In this document: piece by piece, positions 6,500-14,719 of the stretch
How the letters are laid out: each line of letters opens with the position of its first letter
Position numbering within the stretch: the first letter of the stretch is position 1
Source of the DNA: CAAGNP01 sp045595965
GTDB taxonomy: Bacteria; Bacteroidota; Bacteroidia; Bacteroidales; UBA932
DNA length: 14,719 bases
Assembly: GCA_045595965.1 (NCBI GenBank)
Contig: JAZOBN010000014.1
Location: 1-14,719, forward strand
Reading direction: 5' to 3'
Made by a program: the position numbers and the translations under genes
Notes under the pieces: model-generated
The model's database searches: none
The model's input: the letters and a program-made list of their open reading frames with translations, nothing else
What the model was told of the DNA's origin: nothing

Positions 6500-8464
6500 T
6501 TATTCCATCACGATTTTGATAGATTTAACACGAACTTGGCCCTCTGTCATTTCAGCAACGAACTTGTCTGTGCTTCCAGTCCAGGTAATATCCTCAGCAC
6601 CTTTGGCAACTTTAGTTCCACCTACTGTAATGTCATAGCAATATTTAGACTCGGTAGGGGTAAGAACTACTTTTTTAATCTTCTTGCCATTGATAGATGT
6701 GATGCACAAAGCAGAGCCTTTGTATACTCTGATGTGGTCCTCTTTAGCCTCAATCGCAGCATTTGTACTATTGTGTTTGTAATAACCAACTTTAATGTTA
6801 TCAACAGTTGCAGAGAAACCTTCACCGTAGGTAGCATCTGTTTCAGCAGCCCAAGTCTGTTTTGCTGAACCGATTGTCCACTCGATACCACCTTCTGCAG
6901 CGTTGTCAAAATCTGCCTGAGTTGCGAAGATGTATGCATCAGTAATCTGAGCAGTTCCGCTATATTCACCTCTCTTACCGATAAGGGTAATCTTATCACC
7001 CTCTTTAATGCCAAGATTTGCAAAAGATTTATTGTTAGAGAACTTAACATTACCATCTTTTACAACATAAAGAGGAGCATCAACAAGACCATATACATAG
7101 ATAGAACCGGTCTCATCTACAAGGTCGAAGTTACCATAAACATCACCGTTCTTGTAGCTGCCGATGTTGTTTACTGTACCTGTAACTTTGTAGTAAGCAT
7201 CACCCGAAGCTGCATCAAGTACTTGTTTTACAGTAGCAACTGTAGATGATTTAACTGATTCGCAGTAAGCGCCACCAACTTGTGGAGCATCGTTGTGAGC
7301 TGCTCTCTTACCTACAAAGGTAACAAAGTCACCAACCTGGATTCCCAACTCGCTGAAAGTGGTATTAGCTTCACCGCTTGCTTTTGAAAGACCATATACA
7401 TATACAGTATCGGTACCGTCAGCTACATAGATGTTGCCATATTTATCGTTGGCAATCTTGGTAACTTTACCTGCAAGGCGGTATAGATAAAGGTCTGACA
7501 CCTCAAGAGCAAGGAATTCTTCCATAGTCTTGTCCTGGATATCTTCAGGGGTAATATCACGAGGTGCCTGTTTTACAGAAACCTGAGACAATGCTTCACC
7601 TGCAGACAATTGGATAGTAGATTTTCTTTCTGAAATCTGGTCGTTAGCTGTGTAAGTAACAACTACAGTATAGTTGTCTCCTGAAACGTTGATGCTCTTA
7701 ATAGACATCCAACCATCAGCAGGAACAACTGAAAGGCCACCAGCTTTTGAGGTAACTTTAAGCTCAAATTCACCAGCCTCTTTCTCAAGCTCGAACTCTG
7801 AAGTCTCTACAGAGATAAGTGATTTCTCAATATTGTCAACAGTTACGTCAACAAGTTCGATAGTACCATTGTAGTTCTTTCTTGGACCGTGAACGATAAC
7901 TTTATCACCAACTTCGATACCAAGGCTCAAGAAGTTTTTAGTACCACCGTTGGCATCAAGGGTACCATAGATGTAAACCTCACCGGTTGCATCCTGCAGA
8001 TACCAGTTACCATATTCAGTGTTGGCGATTCTTGTCACAACACCTTGTACCCAATAGATCTTACCGTCTTCACCTTCGTTTACCTCTTTACAAGTTGATA
8101 TTACCATTTCAGAAGCACCTACAGCTTGTCTTACGATAAGGTATTGGATCTTTTCAGCAACTTTAATAGCGATTTCTGCTTGTCTGTCGGCTGTTGCCTC
8201 AGTTGCAGTGAAAGTAACGGTAGCATCAGAAGCACCGCTCATAGGAGAGATTGTCAACCAGCTTGGTACAGTTGCTTCATCAAAAGCCCATGCTGTAGTA
8301 GCAGTCAAGTCAATAGTGCTTGAGGTCTTTCCTGTTGGCTCAAGACCCACGTATGATTGGCTTACTTGTAGCTCCTCAAGTTGATTAGGAGCCTCTTCCA
8401 AGTTACATCCGACTGCAAGAGTGATAACAGCCAATATTGATGTTAATAAATATCTTAGTTTCAT
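6500..8464 (-). CDS. Surface-type lipoprotein with alternating BACON and OB-fold-like modules
   Basis: A 654-aa lipoprotein: signal peptide with lipobox LAVGC, Cys20, followed by NLEE, whose early acidic residues resemble Bacteroidota surface-export signals. Visible modules: BACON-like domain about 31-116 (WLTISPMSG, then VRQAVG); OB-fold-like repeat about 119-213; second BACON-like domain about 216-302 (ending VSVKQAP); OB-like repeats about 305-402 and 410-516; and a beta-rich C-terminal domain about 525-654. The three OB-like repeats share a core of YGNxYLxD, a VYxYG strand and LGIxxGDxV. BACON domains are linked in the literature to carbohydrate or mucin contact; OB folds bind oligosaccharides or nucleic acids. 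No catalytic residues were recognised. It follows the TonB-dependent receptor by 18 nt and is probably its extracellular ligand-capturing partner. The ligand is unknown. Confidence 0.85.
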   Translation of the reverse strand: MKLRYLLTSILAVITLAVGCNLEEAPNQLEELQVSQSYVGLEPTGKTSSTIDLTATTAWAFDEATVPSWLTISPMSGASDATVTFTATEATADRQAEIAIKVAEKIQYLIVRQAVGASEMVISTCKEVNEGEDGKIYWVQGVVTRIANTEYGNWYLQDATGEVYIYGTLDANGGTKNFLSLGIEVGDKVIVHGPRKNYNGTIELVDVTVDNIEKSLISVETSEFELEKEAGEFELKVTSKAGGLSVVPADGWMSIKSINVSGDNYTVVVTYTANDQISERKSTIQLSAGEALSQVSVKQAPRDITPEDIQDKTMEEFLALEVSDLYLYRLAGKVTKIANDKYGNIYVADGTDTVYVYGLSKASGEANTTFSELGIQVGDFVTFVGKRAAHNDAPQVGGAYCESVKSSTVATVKQVLDAASGDAYYKVTGTVNNIGSYKNGDVYGNFDLVDETGSIYVYGLVDAPLYVVKDGNVKFSNNKSFANLGIKEGDKITLIGKRGEYSGTAQITDAYIFATQADFDNAAEGGIEWTIGSAKQTWAAETDATYGEGFSATVDNIKVGYYKHNSTNAAIEAKEDHIRVYKGSALCITSINGKKIKKVVLTPTESKYCYDITVGGTKVAKGAEDITWTGSTDKFVAEMTEGQVRVKSIKIVME

Positions 8465-8482
8465 ACTATTAAGTCAGATTGA

Positions 8483-11400
8483 TTAGTTAAACATATATTT
8501 GATACCAACTTGTAGATACCAGCATTGGCCAATACCGTGTGACAAGTGCCATGTTTCTACACCTGGTTTCACGTTAGCGTTGGTTTTGAATACAGGAACA
8601 CCGTCGCCGTCAACGTGGTCAAGTGAAAGGATACGACCGCTCTTCAATGCAGGGTTCATATATTTGCTTACGCCCCATGCAGAGTTGAACAGGTTAAGAG
8701 CATTCTTCAAGTCAACATTGAACTGAAGAGTATTTACAGAGTTACCGATCTTAACTTTGATATCTCTTGCATAACGAAGGTCAATTCTGTGTACCCATGG
8801 AGAGTAAACGCTGTATGCTTCTGCATATTGTCCTTTGTGTGAGCTTAGATATTTGTCTTGAGCGGCATAAGCCATATAACGGTCTCTGTCATCTGCAGTT
8901 GCAAATCTGTAGTCACCGTTTGAAATTTCAGCATCGGTAGGGATGTACATTACATCGTAGTTGTAGTTGTCACCGTTAAGGTCACCATCATACATATAGC
9001 TGTAGTTTGAACCGCCTCTCCAAGCTTCATAGAAGATGCTGAAGTGGTTGTTGCAAGGATCGCTGTAAGTAAGAGATGCAAATGCACGGTCAGGAGTTAC
9101 ATACTCAGAGTTGTGAAGACCTGCGAAGTTAGGACCATCAACTGTAGGGATGTATGTGTAGGCAGACTCTGCGTTTGAACCAGGCATACCTGTAACCTCT
9201 TTAGATACTGTGTGAGTATAAGAAGCGGTAAGGTTAAGTCCCTCCATAGGACTCATATTCAAAGTAACGTTACCTGTATAACCATAACCTTTATGGGTGT
9301 TGGTCAAAACGTAAGCGTCAGTTTTTGAATATTTGTGGTTGTCAGGGTAGATGTGACGGTTGTCAGCACCATTGAATCTTGCCCAACCAGCGTTGTCCAT
9401 GATGTTCCAGTTGTTTAGGCAAACTGCATTGACAGTCTTGTTGAAGATACCCTCAACAGAGATAGAGAATGGGAATGAGGTAGGGAATGCATAGTCAATA
9501 GCAAGAGATGTCTTCCATACCTGAGGCATTCTGAATTTAGGGTCAACAGCCTGAACTTGTGAAGGTTCAACACCATCTTCAGGGGTAATGGTCAAAGGAT
9601 ACTTAACAGGATCGATAGAGTTAAGTTTCTTAACCATTTCGTTGATGTCGGTGATCATATCACCTTTGAAGTATTGCAAGTAGTCATCAGGGATTGCTAC
9701 ACCATCTTTATATTTGGTAGAGATAGCAACGATGTTCTGAACCATACCTGAGTTGGTAGGCATGTTGGTGAAGAATACAAGAGGAAGACGACCTGAGAAC
9801 AGACCTGTACCTCCACGTACTTTCAAGCTCTTGTCACCAAGAACGTCCCATGTGAAACCAACGCGAGGAGAGATCTGAAGCTTGGTTGTAGGCCATTTAC
9901 CTGTATCAATGTGGCGACCGTTGTAATCCAATTCGTAGATTGCGTTGTTGGTCATCACGTCTTTGTTGTCGAAGATAAGAGCATCTAAACGGACACCGTA
10001 AGTAAGTTTGAATCTCTCTGCTGCGTTCCATTCATCTTGAACGTATGCACCAGCCTGATTGAAACGTACGCGGGCTGCAGGATTCTCTTCACCATCGTAA
10101 CCGTAAGTGATAGCTACGGTCTCAGGAGTAGCACCATTTAGGAAATCTTCAAGGCTATGGTAACGGTAGTAACCTGTACCATTTCTCATATATGAGTTGT
10201 CAGCCATTTGATATTCGTAGCTCAGACCAGCAGTGATTTTGTGGTTACCAGCGTAATAAGTGATATCGTCTTTCACAGTAACAACCTGGTTGTGAACACC
10301 ATTGTTCCAAGTAAACAATTCATAACCTGCTGACATATAAGGGGTAACTGTACCAGTACCATCAAGGATGTCGATGAATGGGAATGGTGATGAGTTAGTA
10401 CCACGGATATCATCAAGTTGTGAATAGGTAACAAGAAGCTGGTTTGACAAGTTGTCGGTCAAACGGCTGTTGAAGTCAAGAGTTACAGAGTTCACTTTGT
10501 TGTCCATTGAGTACATTGAGTTAGCAAAAGCCATTGAGTACTGTGACAGACGGCCTTCAGTGGTACGTTGGGTACAGTTTGAAGAAGAGGCGTTGGTGTT
10601 ATTCCAGCCACGGTTCAAAGTGTAGTTGTAACGAACTGCCAATTTATGTTTGTTTGAGATGTTCCAGTCCAAACGGGCAAGAACTTTCATATTGCTCTCA
10701 TTAGCAGGGTAGTTGGTGTAAGAACCTGTATCGTAACCGTATTTTGTCTTCAAGAAGTCAGAAACTTTCTGCATATCTTCAACGGTAGTACGTGAAATGT
10801 AAAGGTCAGGGTTAGCTACACCATCAGTAGAAGGTCTCCAACGGTTAACAACGGTAGGGATTTGTGAATACTCGAAGTTAACGAAGAAGAACAATTTGTT
10901 TTTGACGATAGGACCACCAAGAGTAGCACCATAAGTGGTGTTACGGTCTTTGTCACGGGCACCAAGTTCAGTGCCGTCAACGGTGTTACCTCTCATGTTT
11001 TCGTTGCGGTGATATACATATGCAGATCCCTTGAAGGTGTTTGTACCAGATTTGGTAATTGCATTCACACCACCACCGATGAAGTTGGTCTGACGTACGT
11101 CATAAGGTGAAATAACCACCTGGATCTCTTCGATAGCATCAAGAGAGATAGGGTTGCCACCACCAGGAAGACCTGAACTCAAACCGAAGTTGTTGTTGAA
11201 GTTCGCACCATCGACAGTGAAGTTTGATGAACGACCGTCGCTACCTGCGAAGCTCATACCGTTACCACCATAAGGAGAAAGCTTTGCAATATCAGTAATG
11301 CTTCTGCTGATGGTTGGAAGGTTGGTAATCTGATTGCTTGAGATGTTTGTACTTGAACCTGTTTTTTCTGCAGCGAATTTAGAAGTTGCGTAAGCAACAA

Positions 11401-11764
11401 CTACTGCGTCTTCAAGAAGTTGTGCATCATCTTTCATCTCAGCGTCAACGCTTGTAACCTCAGCAAGCTGAAGGGTTACGTCAGTTACATTGACAGTCTG
11501 ATAACCTAAGCATGATACTTCAACCACGTAAGGTCCACCAGGACGCATACCTTGGATGGTATAACGACCATCATTGTTAGTTACTGCTGTATAGATAGTT
11601 CCAGAAGGCTGGTGGGTAGCTACGATAGTAGCACCAACAACAGTCTCTCCTGTTGTATCTATAATACGACCAGCAAGAGAAGATGTAGTCATCTGTGCAT
11701 AAGTGGCTACAGCGACAAACATACTCATTACCACAAGGGCAATTTTCTTAAATGATTGTTTCAT
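8483..11764 (-). CDS. TonB-dependent outer-membrane receptor with carboxypeptidase-regulatory-like domain (Oar-like)
   Basis: A 1093-aa outer-membrane protein. A Sec signal peptide (about 1-23, ending ATYA-Q) is followed by a carboxypeptidase-regulatory-like beta domain (about 27-112: AGRIIDTTGETVVGATI, then NNDGRYTIQG), a plug domain (about 131-255, with FTVDGANFNNNFG and GGGVNAITKSGTN), and a long C-terminal beta-barrel ending in KYMFN. TonB/ExbBD energy transduction would drive ligand uptake. The absence of an adjacent susD and the plug sequence favour the Oar-like class over canonical SusC. The gene uses CGT for arginine frequently, unlike manC and arcA, which is consistent with high expression. 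It is first in a two-gene operon with the BACON/OB lipoprotein and is divergent from metK. The substrate cannot be inferred from sequence. Confidence 0.92.
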   Translation of the reverse strand: MKQSFKKIALVVMSMFVAVATYAQMTTSSLAGRIIDTTGETVVGATIVATHQPSGTIYTAVTNNDGRYTIQGMRPGGPYVVEVSCLGYQTVNVTDVTLQLAEVTSVDAEMKDDAQLLEDAVVVAYATSKFAAEKTGSSTNISSNQITNLPTISRSITDIAKLSPYGGNGMSFAGSDGRSSNFTVDGANFNNNFGLSSGLPGGGNPISLDAIEEIQVVISPYDVRQTNFIGGGVNAITKSGTNTFKGSAYVYHRNENMRGNTVDGTELGARDKDRNTTYGATLGGPIVKNKLFFFVNFEYSQIPTVVNRWRPSTDGVANPDLYISRTTVEDMQKVSDFLKTKYGYDTGSYTNYPANESNMKVLARLDWNISNKHKLAVRYNYTLNRGWNNTNASSSNCTQRTTEGRLSQYSMAFANSMYSMDNKVNSVTLDFNSRLTDNLSNQLLVTYSQLDDIRGTNSSPFPFIDILDGTGTVTPYMSAGYELFTWNNGVHNQVVTVKDDITYYAGNHKITAGLSYEYQMADNSYMRNGTGYYRYHSLEDFLNGATPETVAITYGYDGEENPAARVRFNQAGAYVQDEWNAAERFKLTYGVRLDALIFDNKDVMTNNAIYELDYNGRHIDTGKWPTTKLQISPRVGFTWDVLGDKSLKVRGGTGLFSGRLPLVFFTNMPTNSGMVQNIVAISTKYKDGVAIPDDYLQYFKGDMITDINEMVKKLNSIDPVKYPLTITPEDGVEPSQVQAVDPKFRMPQVWKTSLAIDYAFPTSFPFSISVEGIFNKTVNAVCLNNWNIMDNAGWARFNGADNRHIYPDNHKYSKTDAYVLTNTHKGYGYTGNVTLNMSPMEGLNLTASYTHTVSKEVTGMPGSNAESAYTYIPTVDGPNFAGLHNSEYVTPDRAFASLTYSDPCNNHFSIFYEAWRGGSNYSYMYDGDLNGDNYNYDVMYIPTDAEISNGDYRFATADDRDRYMAYAAQDKYLSSHKGQYAEAYSVYSPWVHRIDLRYARDIKVKIGNSVNTLQFNVDLKNALNLFNSAWGVSKYMNPALKSGRILSLDHVDGDGVPVFKTNANVKPGVETWHLSHGIGQCWYLQVGIKYMFN

Positions 11765-11798
11765 AGATATTTATAAAGTTAGTGTAAAAATTTTGCCG

Positions 11799-11806
11799 CA
11801 AAGATA
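11799..11806 (-). promoter_or_regulatory. -7 promoter element for the TonB receptor operon
   Basis: The minus strand reads TATCTTTG, an exact TAnnTTTG match, 35 nt before the receptor ATG, leaving a leader of roughly 30 nt. The -33 region at the expected spacing (about 11825-11829) lacks TTTG, so the promoter is one-sided in its match. Confidence 0.6.
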
Positions 11807-11844
11807 ACAAATAGGGCGTTATTTCCACGATTTACAAGAAAAAT

Positions 11845-11875
11845 TTTGTTAGTAAAAAATGTTACAATACCTTTG
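11845..11875 (+). promoter_or_regulatory. Bacteroidota housekeeping promoter for metK
   Basis: TTTG at 11845-11848, then 19 nt, then TACCTTTG at 11868-11875. Both boxes match the sigma-ABfr-type consensus TTTG / TAnnTTTG at the standard spacing. Transcription would begin near 11881, about ten nucleotides before the riboswitch aptamer. Confidence 0.8.
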
Positions 11876-11891
11876 CCTCTGAATTTAATAA

Positions 11892-11945
11892 TGTGGATAG
11901 ATTTGACTGCTTGCAACCACAATCTAAAAAATGCTAAAATGCATC
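11892..11945 (+). promoter_or_regulatory. SAM-II class riboswitch aptamer in the metK leader
   Basis: The layout fits the SAM-II pseudoknot. P1 is TGTGG (11892-11896) with CCACA (11917-11921). Loop 1 carries the conserved GATTTG (11900-11905) and CTTGCAA just before the 3' arm of P1. A TAAA stretch follows, then GCTAAAA (11933-11939). Pseudoknot pairing is available between GCA 11913-11915 and TGC 11932-11934, and between TGC 11908-11910 and GCA 11941-11943. Six nucleotides separate the GC of GCTAAAA from the second pseudoknot strand, the same as in the SAM-II structure from marine metagenome DNA as I recall it. Two extra nucleotides lie between P1 and GATTT compared with alphaproteobacterial examples. 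SAM binding in the leader of a SAM synthetase gene makes direct feedback sense. Confidence 0.88.
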
Positions 11946-11974
11946 TTTACAGATGGTCTTGTAATGTCAAATCT
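11899..11974 (+). promoter_or_regulatory. Candidate anti-terminator pairing between aptamer and expression platform
   Basis: AGATTTGAC at 11899-11907, inside the conserved aptamer loop, is perfectly complementary over 9 nt to GTCAAATCT at 11966-11974, the 5' side of the hairpin before metK. The two pairings exclude each other. Without SAM the 9-bp helix could form and keep the hairpin open; with SAM the aptamer segment is buried and the hairpin can fold. A small hairpin CATCT / AGATG (11942-11946 / 11951-11955) also competes with the 3' pseudoknot strand. This is read from the sequence; the switching itself is inference. Confidence 0.65.
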
Positions 11975-11996
11975 CTTTCCGAAAAAGAGATTTTTT
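11969..11996 (+). terminator. Riboswitch expression-platform hairpin ending at the metK start codon
   Basis: Arms AAATCTCTTT (11969-11978) and AAAGAGATTT (11984-11993) form a 10-bp perfect stem with a 5-nt loop. The T-run 11991-11996 overlaps the stem's end and is followed at once by the metK ATG at 11997. It could act as an intrinsic terminator, though the stem is AT-rich, or it could hide the start region including the weak purine motif AAAGAG. SAM-II switches more often control translation, so both modes are open. Confidence 0.65.
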
Positions 11997-13216
<1,220 letters not shown>

Positions 13217-13220
<4 letters not shown>

Positions 13221-14350
13221 GAACACAGATCTCCTCAAAAATCATTCTGCTCGCAGGTGCAATTATGATGGCCTTCGCTATCACCTCCTGTAAGCCCGAT
13301 GTTCCAAACAGCGTCTCAATAAGTGCCGACACAGTCACTGCAGAGGCTTGTGAAGAATCACTCTACATCCTGTCAGGGAGAGAGTGGACAATATCTATCT
13401 ATACCGATGTTGCCTTTACCCAGACATGCAACTGGATCTCACCATCTGTATCAAGCGGTACAGGGAACAACTCCAACATCACACTTTCAATTGCAGAGAA
13501 CACAGATATCAAATCGAGGACTGCATTCATCCGTGTAAGTTTTGGAGATGAAGCAATTATAAAATCACTCACTCAGGATGCCAAGATTTCGGGTCCGAGA
13601 TGGATGGAACTTCCCAAAGTGGACACCACCGCTACCAAGTCGTTTGTATATCACCACACAACCATCAAAAACAACAACAGACGCAACTTCTCTATGCTTT
13701 ACGATACCGAAAACAGAGTTGCCCTATGGGTTGCATACCCATTGTGTGATGATTACCTTGGATCAACAGGGAGGACAGACAAATGGGCTTATGACCCCAA
13801 AATCTCTATGGATGCTCAGCCAACACTCAACCAGAGCTGGGGTGTATCGGGATATGACAGAGGTCACCAATTGCCATCTGCTGACCGCACATGCTCGGTA
13901 GAAACAAATGCAGCAACCTTCTATTTCTCGAACATGACTGTTCAGAACTCATCATTGAACCAGGGTATTTGGGGTAATCTTGAGATGAAGGTGAGAGACA
14001 ACTACGCTGAGAAATGTGACACACTATATGTAATTACCGGCCCTGTTCTCAAACTGAATGCAACAGACCAGATCCAATATATCAAAGACCGCTCAGGCAA
14101 AAAGGTGGCTGTTCCAAAGGCATATTTCAAAGTCCTTTTGAAATTCAATCTGAAAGACAACACCTACTCATCTATTGGTTTCTGGTATGAAAACAAGGGA
14201 TACGGCTACTCTACCCCCAAGAAAGAGGATGCACACCCTGTGACATGGATTGAAGAGAAAACCGGTATCACCTTCTTTGAGAACCTTCCCGAAAATGTAT
14301 CCAAGACAGTTAAAGAGGAGTACAAACCTGCTGATTGGTCACTGAACTAA
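13217..14350 (+). CDS. Lipoprotein DNA/RNA non-specific endonuclease with BACON domain
   Basis: A 377-aa envelope lipoprotein. The signal peptide ends at lipobox ITSC with Cys25. Residues about 33-125 are a BACON-like beta domain (WTISIYTD, WISPSVSSG, then SLTQDA). From about 130 the Endonuclease_NS (NucA / Serratia nuclease) domain follows, with the DRGH signature D214-R-G-H217 (general base H217) and Mg-site N248 and E256 in NQGIWGNLE; the spacing N248 to E256 equals N119 to E127 in the Serratia enzyme. The predicted role is sugar-non-specific cleavage of DNA and RNA outside the cytoplasm, for nutrient scavenging or clearance of extracellular DNA. The ATG overlaps the metK stop as ATGA and has no ribosome binding site, which suggests translational coupling and shared SAM control. 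Confidence 0.93.
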
Positions 14351-14367
14351 ATCTGCACATCTGCCAC

Positions 14368-14452
14368 GACGCAAGAAAATCTCTGGGAAAAGTCTGCGTC
14401 ATGACACAATTCCGACGCAAGAAAATCCCCGATAAAAGTCTGCGTCGTGACA
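14368..14452. repeat. Two 39-nt hairpin-forming direct repeats
   Basis: Units at 14368-14406 and 14414-14452 are identical except in a central block of about 9 nt (TCTCTGGGA versus TCCCCGATA) and one base near the end. Each begins GACGCAAGA and carries TCTGCGTC, so each can fold into an 8-bp stem with one bulged A. A diverged third unit may lie at about 14456-14482 (GCACAGGAAAAT, ending AAAGTC). They start 18 nt after the nuclease stop codon. No T-run follows, so they are not clear intrinsic terminators. Confidence 0.8.
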
Positions 14453-14543
14453 GATGCTGCACAGGAAAATGTACAGAAAGTCTTATTTGAGCCGGGAAAG
14501 TGCGAAAAGCGAAACCTATACAGTGCTTGTATTGGCTCGGAGT

Positions 14544-14582
14544 ATCCTCCCTGTGTAACAAAGAAAAGAGACTGACTAATCT
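14544..14582 (+). repeat. Dispersed intergenic repeat, right copy
   Basis: The same two blocks as at 112-157, in the same orientation: 14544-14559 (14 of 16 identical) and 14562-14582 (21 of 21 identical). The left end of an insertion sequence begins at its last base. Upstream, 14489-14543 contains gCCGGgaaagtgcgaaaagcgaaac, then CGGAGT, which looks like a diverged form of 70-93, so the repeat may be part of a larger composite element. Confidence 0.75.
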
Positions 14583-14590
14583 GACATGAA

Positions 14591-14624
14591 CCCCGAAAGT
14601 TAGACAAAAAACTTTCGGGGTTTT
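14591..14624 (+). terminator. Terminator-like hairpin inside the insertion sequence end
   Basis: CCCCGAAAGT (14591-14600) and ACTTTCGGGG (14611-14620) form a perfect 10-bp stem with a 10-nt loop, followed by TTTT. It lies between the element's left end and its first ORF, where it could stop transcription entering from outside or hide the ORF start in read-through RNA. Confidence 0.65.
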
Positions 14625-14627
14625 GTT

Positions 14628-14719
14628 ATGTCTAAAAAGTACAAGAAACACGGCTATGCAGAACGATTGAAGTATATGCATATGCTTGAGAATGGATGTA
14701 GTATAAATTATATCCATGA
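14628..14719 (+). CDS. Transposase OrfA, N-terminal fragment (runs off the window)
   Basis: An ATG at 14628 opens a frame that stays open to the window end, giving 30 codons. It begins MSKKYKKHGYAERLKY and continues MHMLENGCSINYIH, a basic start followed by what looks like the first helices of the helix-turn-helix found in IS3-family OrfA proteins (ERLKYMHMLENGCSI). It would provide DNA binding and, with OrfB by frameshift, transposase. The position just inside an IS3-type left end supports the call; the fragment is too short for certainty. Confidence 0.65.
   Translation, partial: MSKKYKKHGYAERLKYMHMLENGCSINYIH

Larger units (their letters stand above)
14582..14719 (+). mobile_element. Left end of an IS3-family (IS150-like) insertion sequence, truncated by the window
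   Basis: The sequence starting TGACATGAACCCCGAAAG at 14582, then TTAGACA, has the form of IS150-group left ends (TG start, run of C, then an AAAGTT-GACA motif). A palindrome and then the first ORF follow at 14628. The right end and target duplication lie outside the window, so the family is assigned by pattern only. Confidence 0.72.

Noticed and set aside
8483..11764. SusC/SusD polysaccharide utilisation pair
   Set aside because: The downstream lipoprotein has no SusD-like helical (TPR) character and no carbohydrate-active enzyme is present.
11931..11996. N-terminal extension of metK by 22 codons from an ATG at 11931
   Set aside because: The extension is encoded by the riboswitch (GCTAAAA) and hairpin, and SAM synthetase homology begins at MAYLFTSESVSEGHPDK.
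11969..11996. Simple constitutive terminator unrelated to the riboswitch
   Set aside because: It stands directly before a housekeeping gene with no other promoter seen, and its 5' arm pairs perfectly with the aptamer, so a conditional role is more likely.
14368..14452. Possible minimal CRISPR array from the 39-nt repeats
   Set aside because: Only two full units, 7 nt apart, with variation inside the unit rather than in spacers, and no cas genes.
14310..14717. 135- and 86-codon minus-strand frames across the right intergenic region
   Set aside because: They translate the hairpin repeats and the insertion sequence end into repetitive peptides (DFLAS/DFSQRF type) and overlap the nuclease gene; not plausible proteins.

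Overview
The window looks like chromosomal DNA of a Bacteroidota species, most likely order Bacteroidales. The evidence is the promoter -7 elements of the TAnnTTTG type upstream of several genes, two proteins carrying BACON domains, a large TonB-dependent receptor with an N-terminal carboxypeptidase-regulatory-like domain, three lipoproteins with N-terminal lipoboxes, and few Shine-Dalgarno sequences. I cannot name the genus from sequence alone.

Layout, left to right. Positions 1-220 are non-coding and hold a cluster of GC-rich hairpins and a dispersed repeat (112-157) that recurs at the other end of the window. A lipoprotein zinc metallopeptidase of unrecognised family (221-2254, minus) is divergent from rmuC (2311-3648, plus). 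rmuC converges, with only 6 nt between stop codons, on a tight minus-strand operon yraN - manC (mannose-1-phosphate guanylyltransferase) - arcA (arginine deiminase) at 6397-3655. Next comes a two-gene minus-strand operon: a 1093-aa Oar-like TonB-dependent receptor (8483-11764) followed 18 nt later by a surface-type lipoprotein built from alternating BACON and OB-fold-like modules (6500-8464), closed by a strong intrinsic terminator (6441-6476). No SusD gene is present, so the lipoprotein is the likely receptor partner.

Divergent from the receptor is metK (11997-13220, plus). Its 5' leader carries a near-canonical Bacteroidota promoter, a SAM-II class riboswitch aptamer (11892-11945) and an apparent expression platform: a hairpin with a T-run ending directly at the start codon, and a perfect 9-bp complementarity between the aptamer core and that hairpin's 5' arm. 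A BACON-domain lipoprotein nuclease of the DNA/RNA non-specific endonuclease family (13217-14350) overlaps the metK stop codon by ATGA, so it probably shares the SAM-controlled transcript.

The right end (14351-14719) is non-coding repeat sequence: two near-identical 39-nt hairpin-forming units, the second copy of the dispersed repeat, and, abutting it, the left end of an IS3-family (IS150-like) insertion sequence whose first ORF runs off the window.

The best candidate for something under-described is the metK leader with its linked nuclease. Second is the receptor / BACON-OB lipoprotein / BACON nuclease neighbourhood, which could be a surface system for polymer (perhaps nucleic acid) acquisition; that is inference only. 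No stretch longer than 300 nt lacks a gene.
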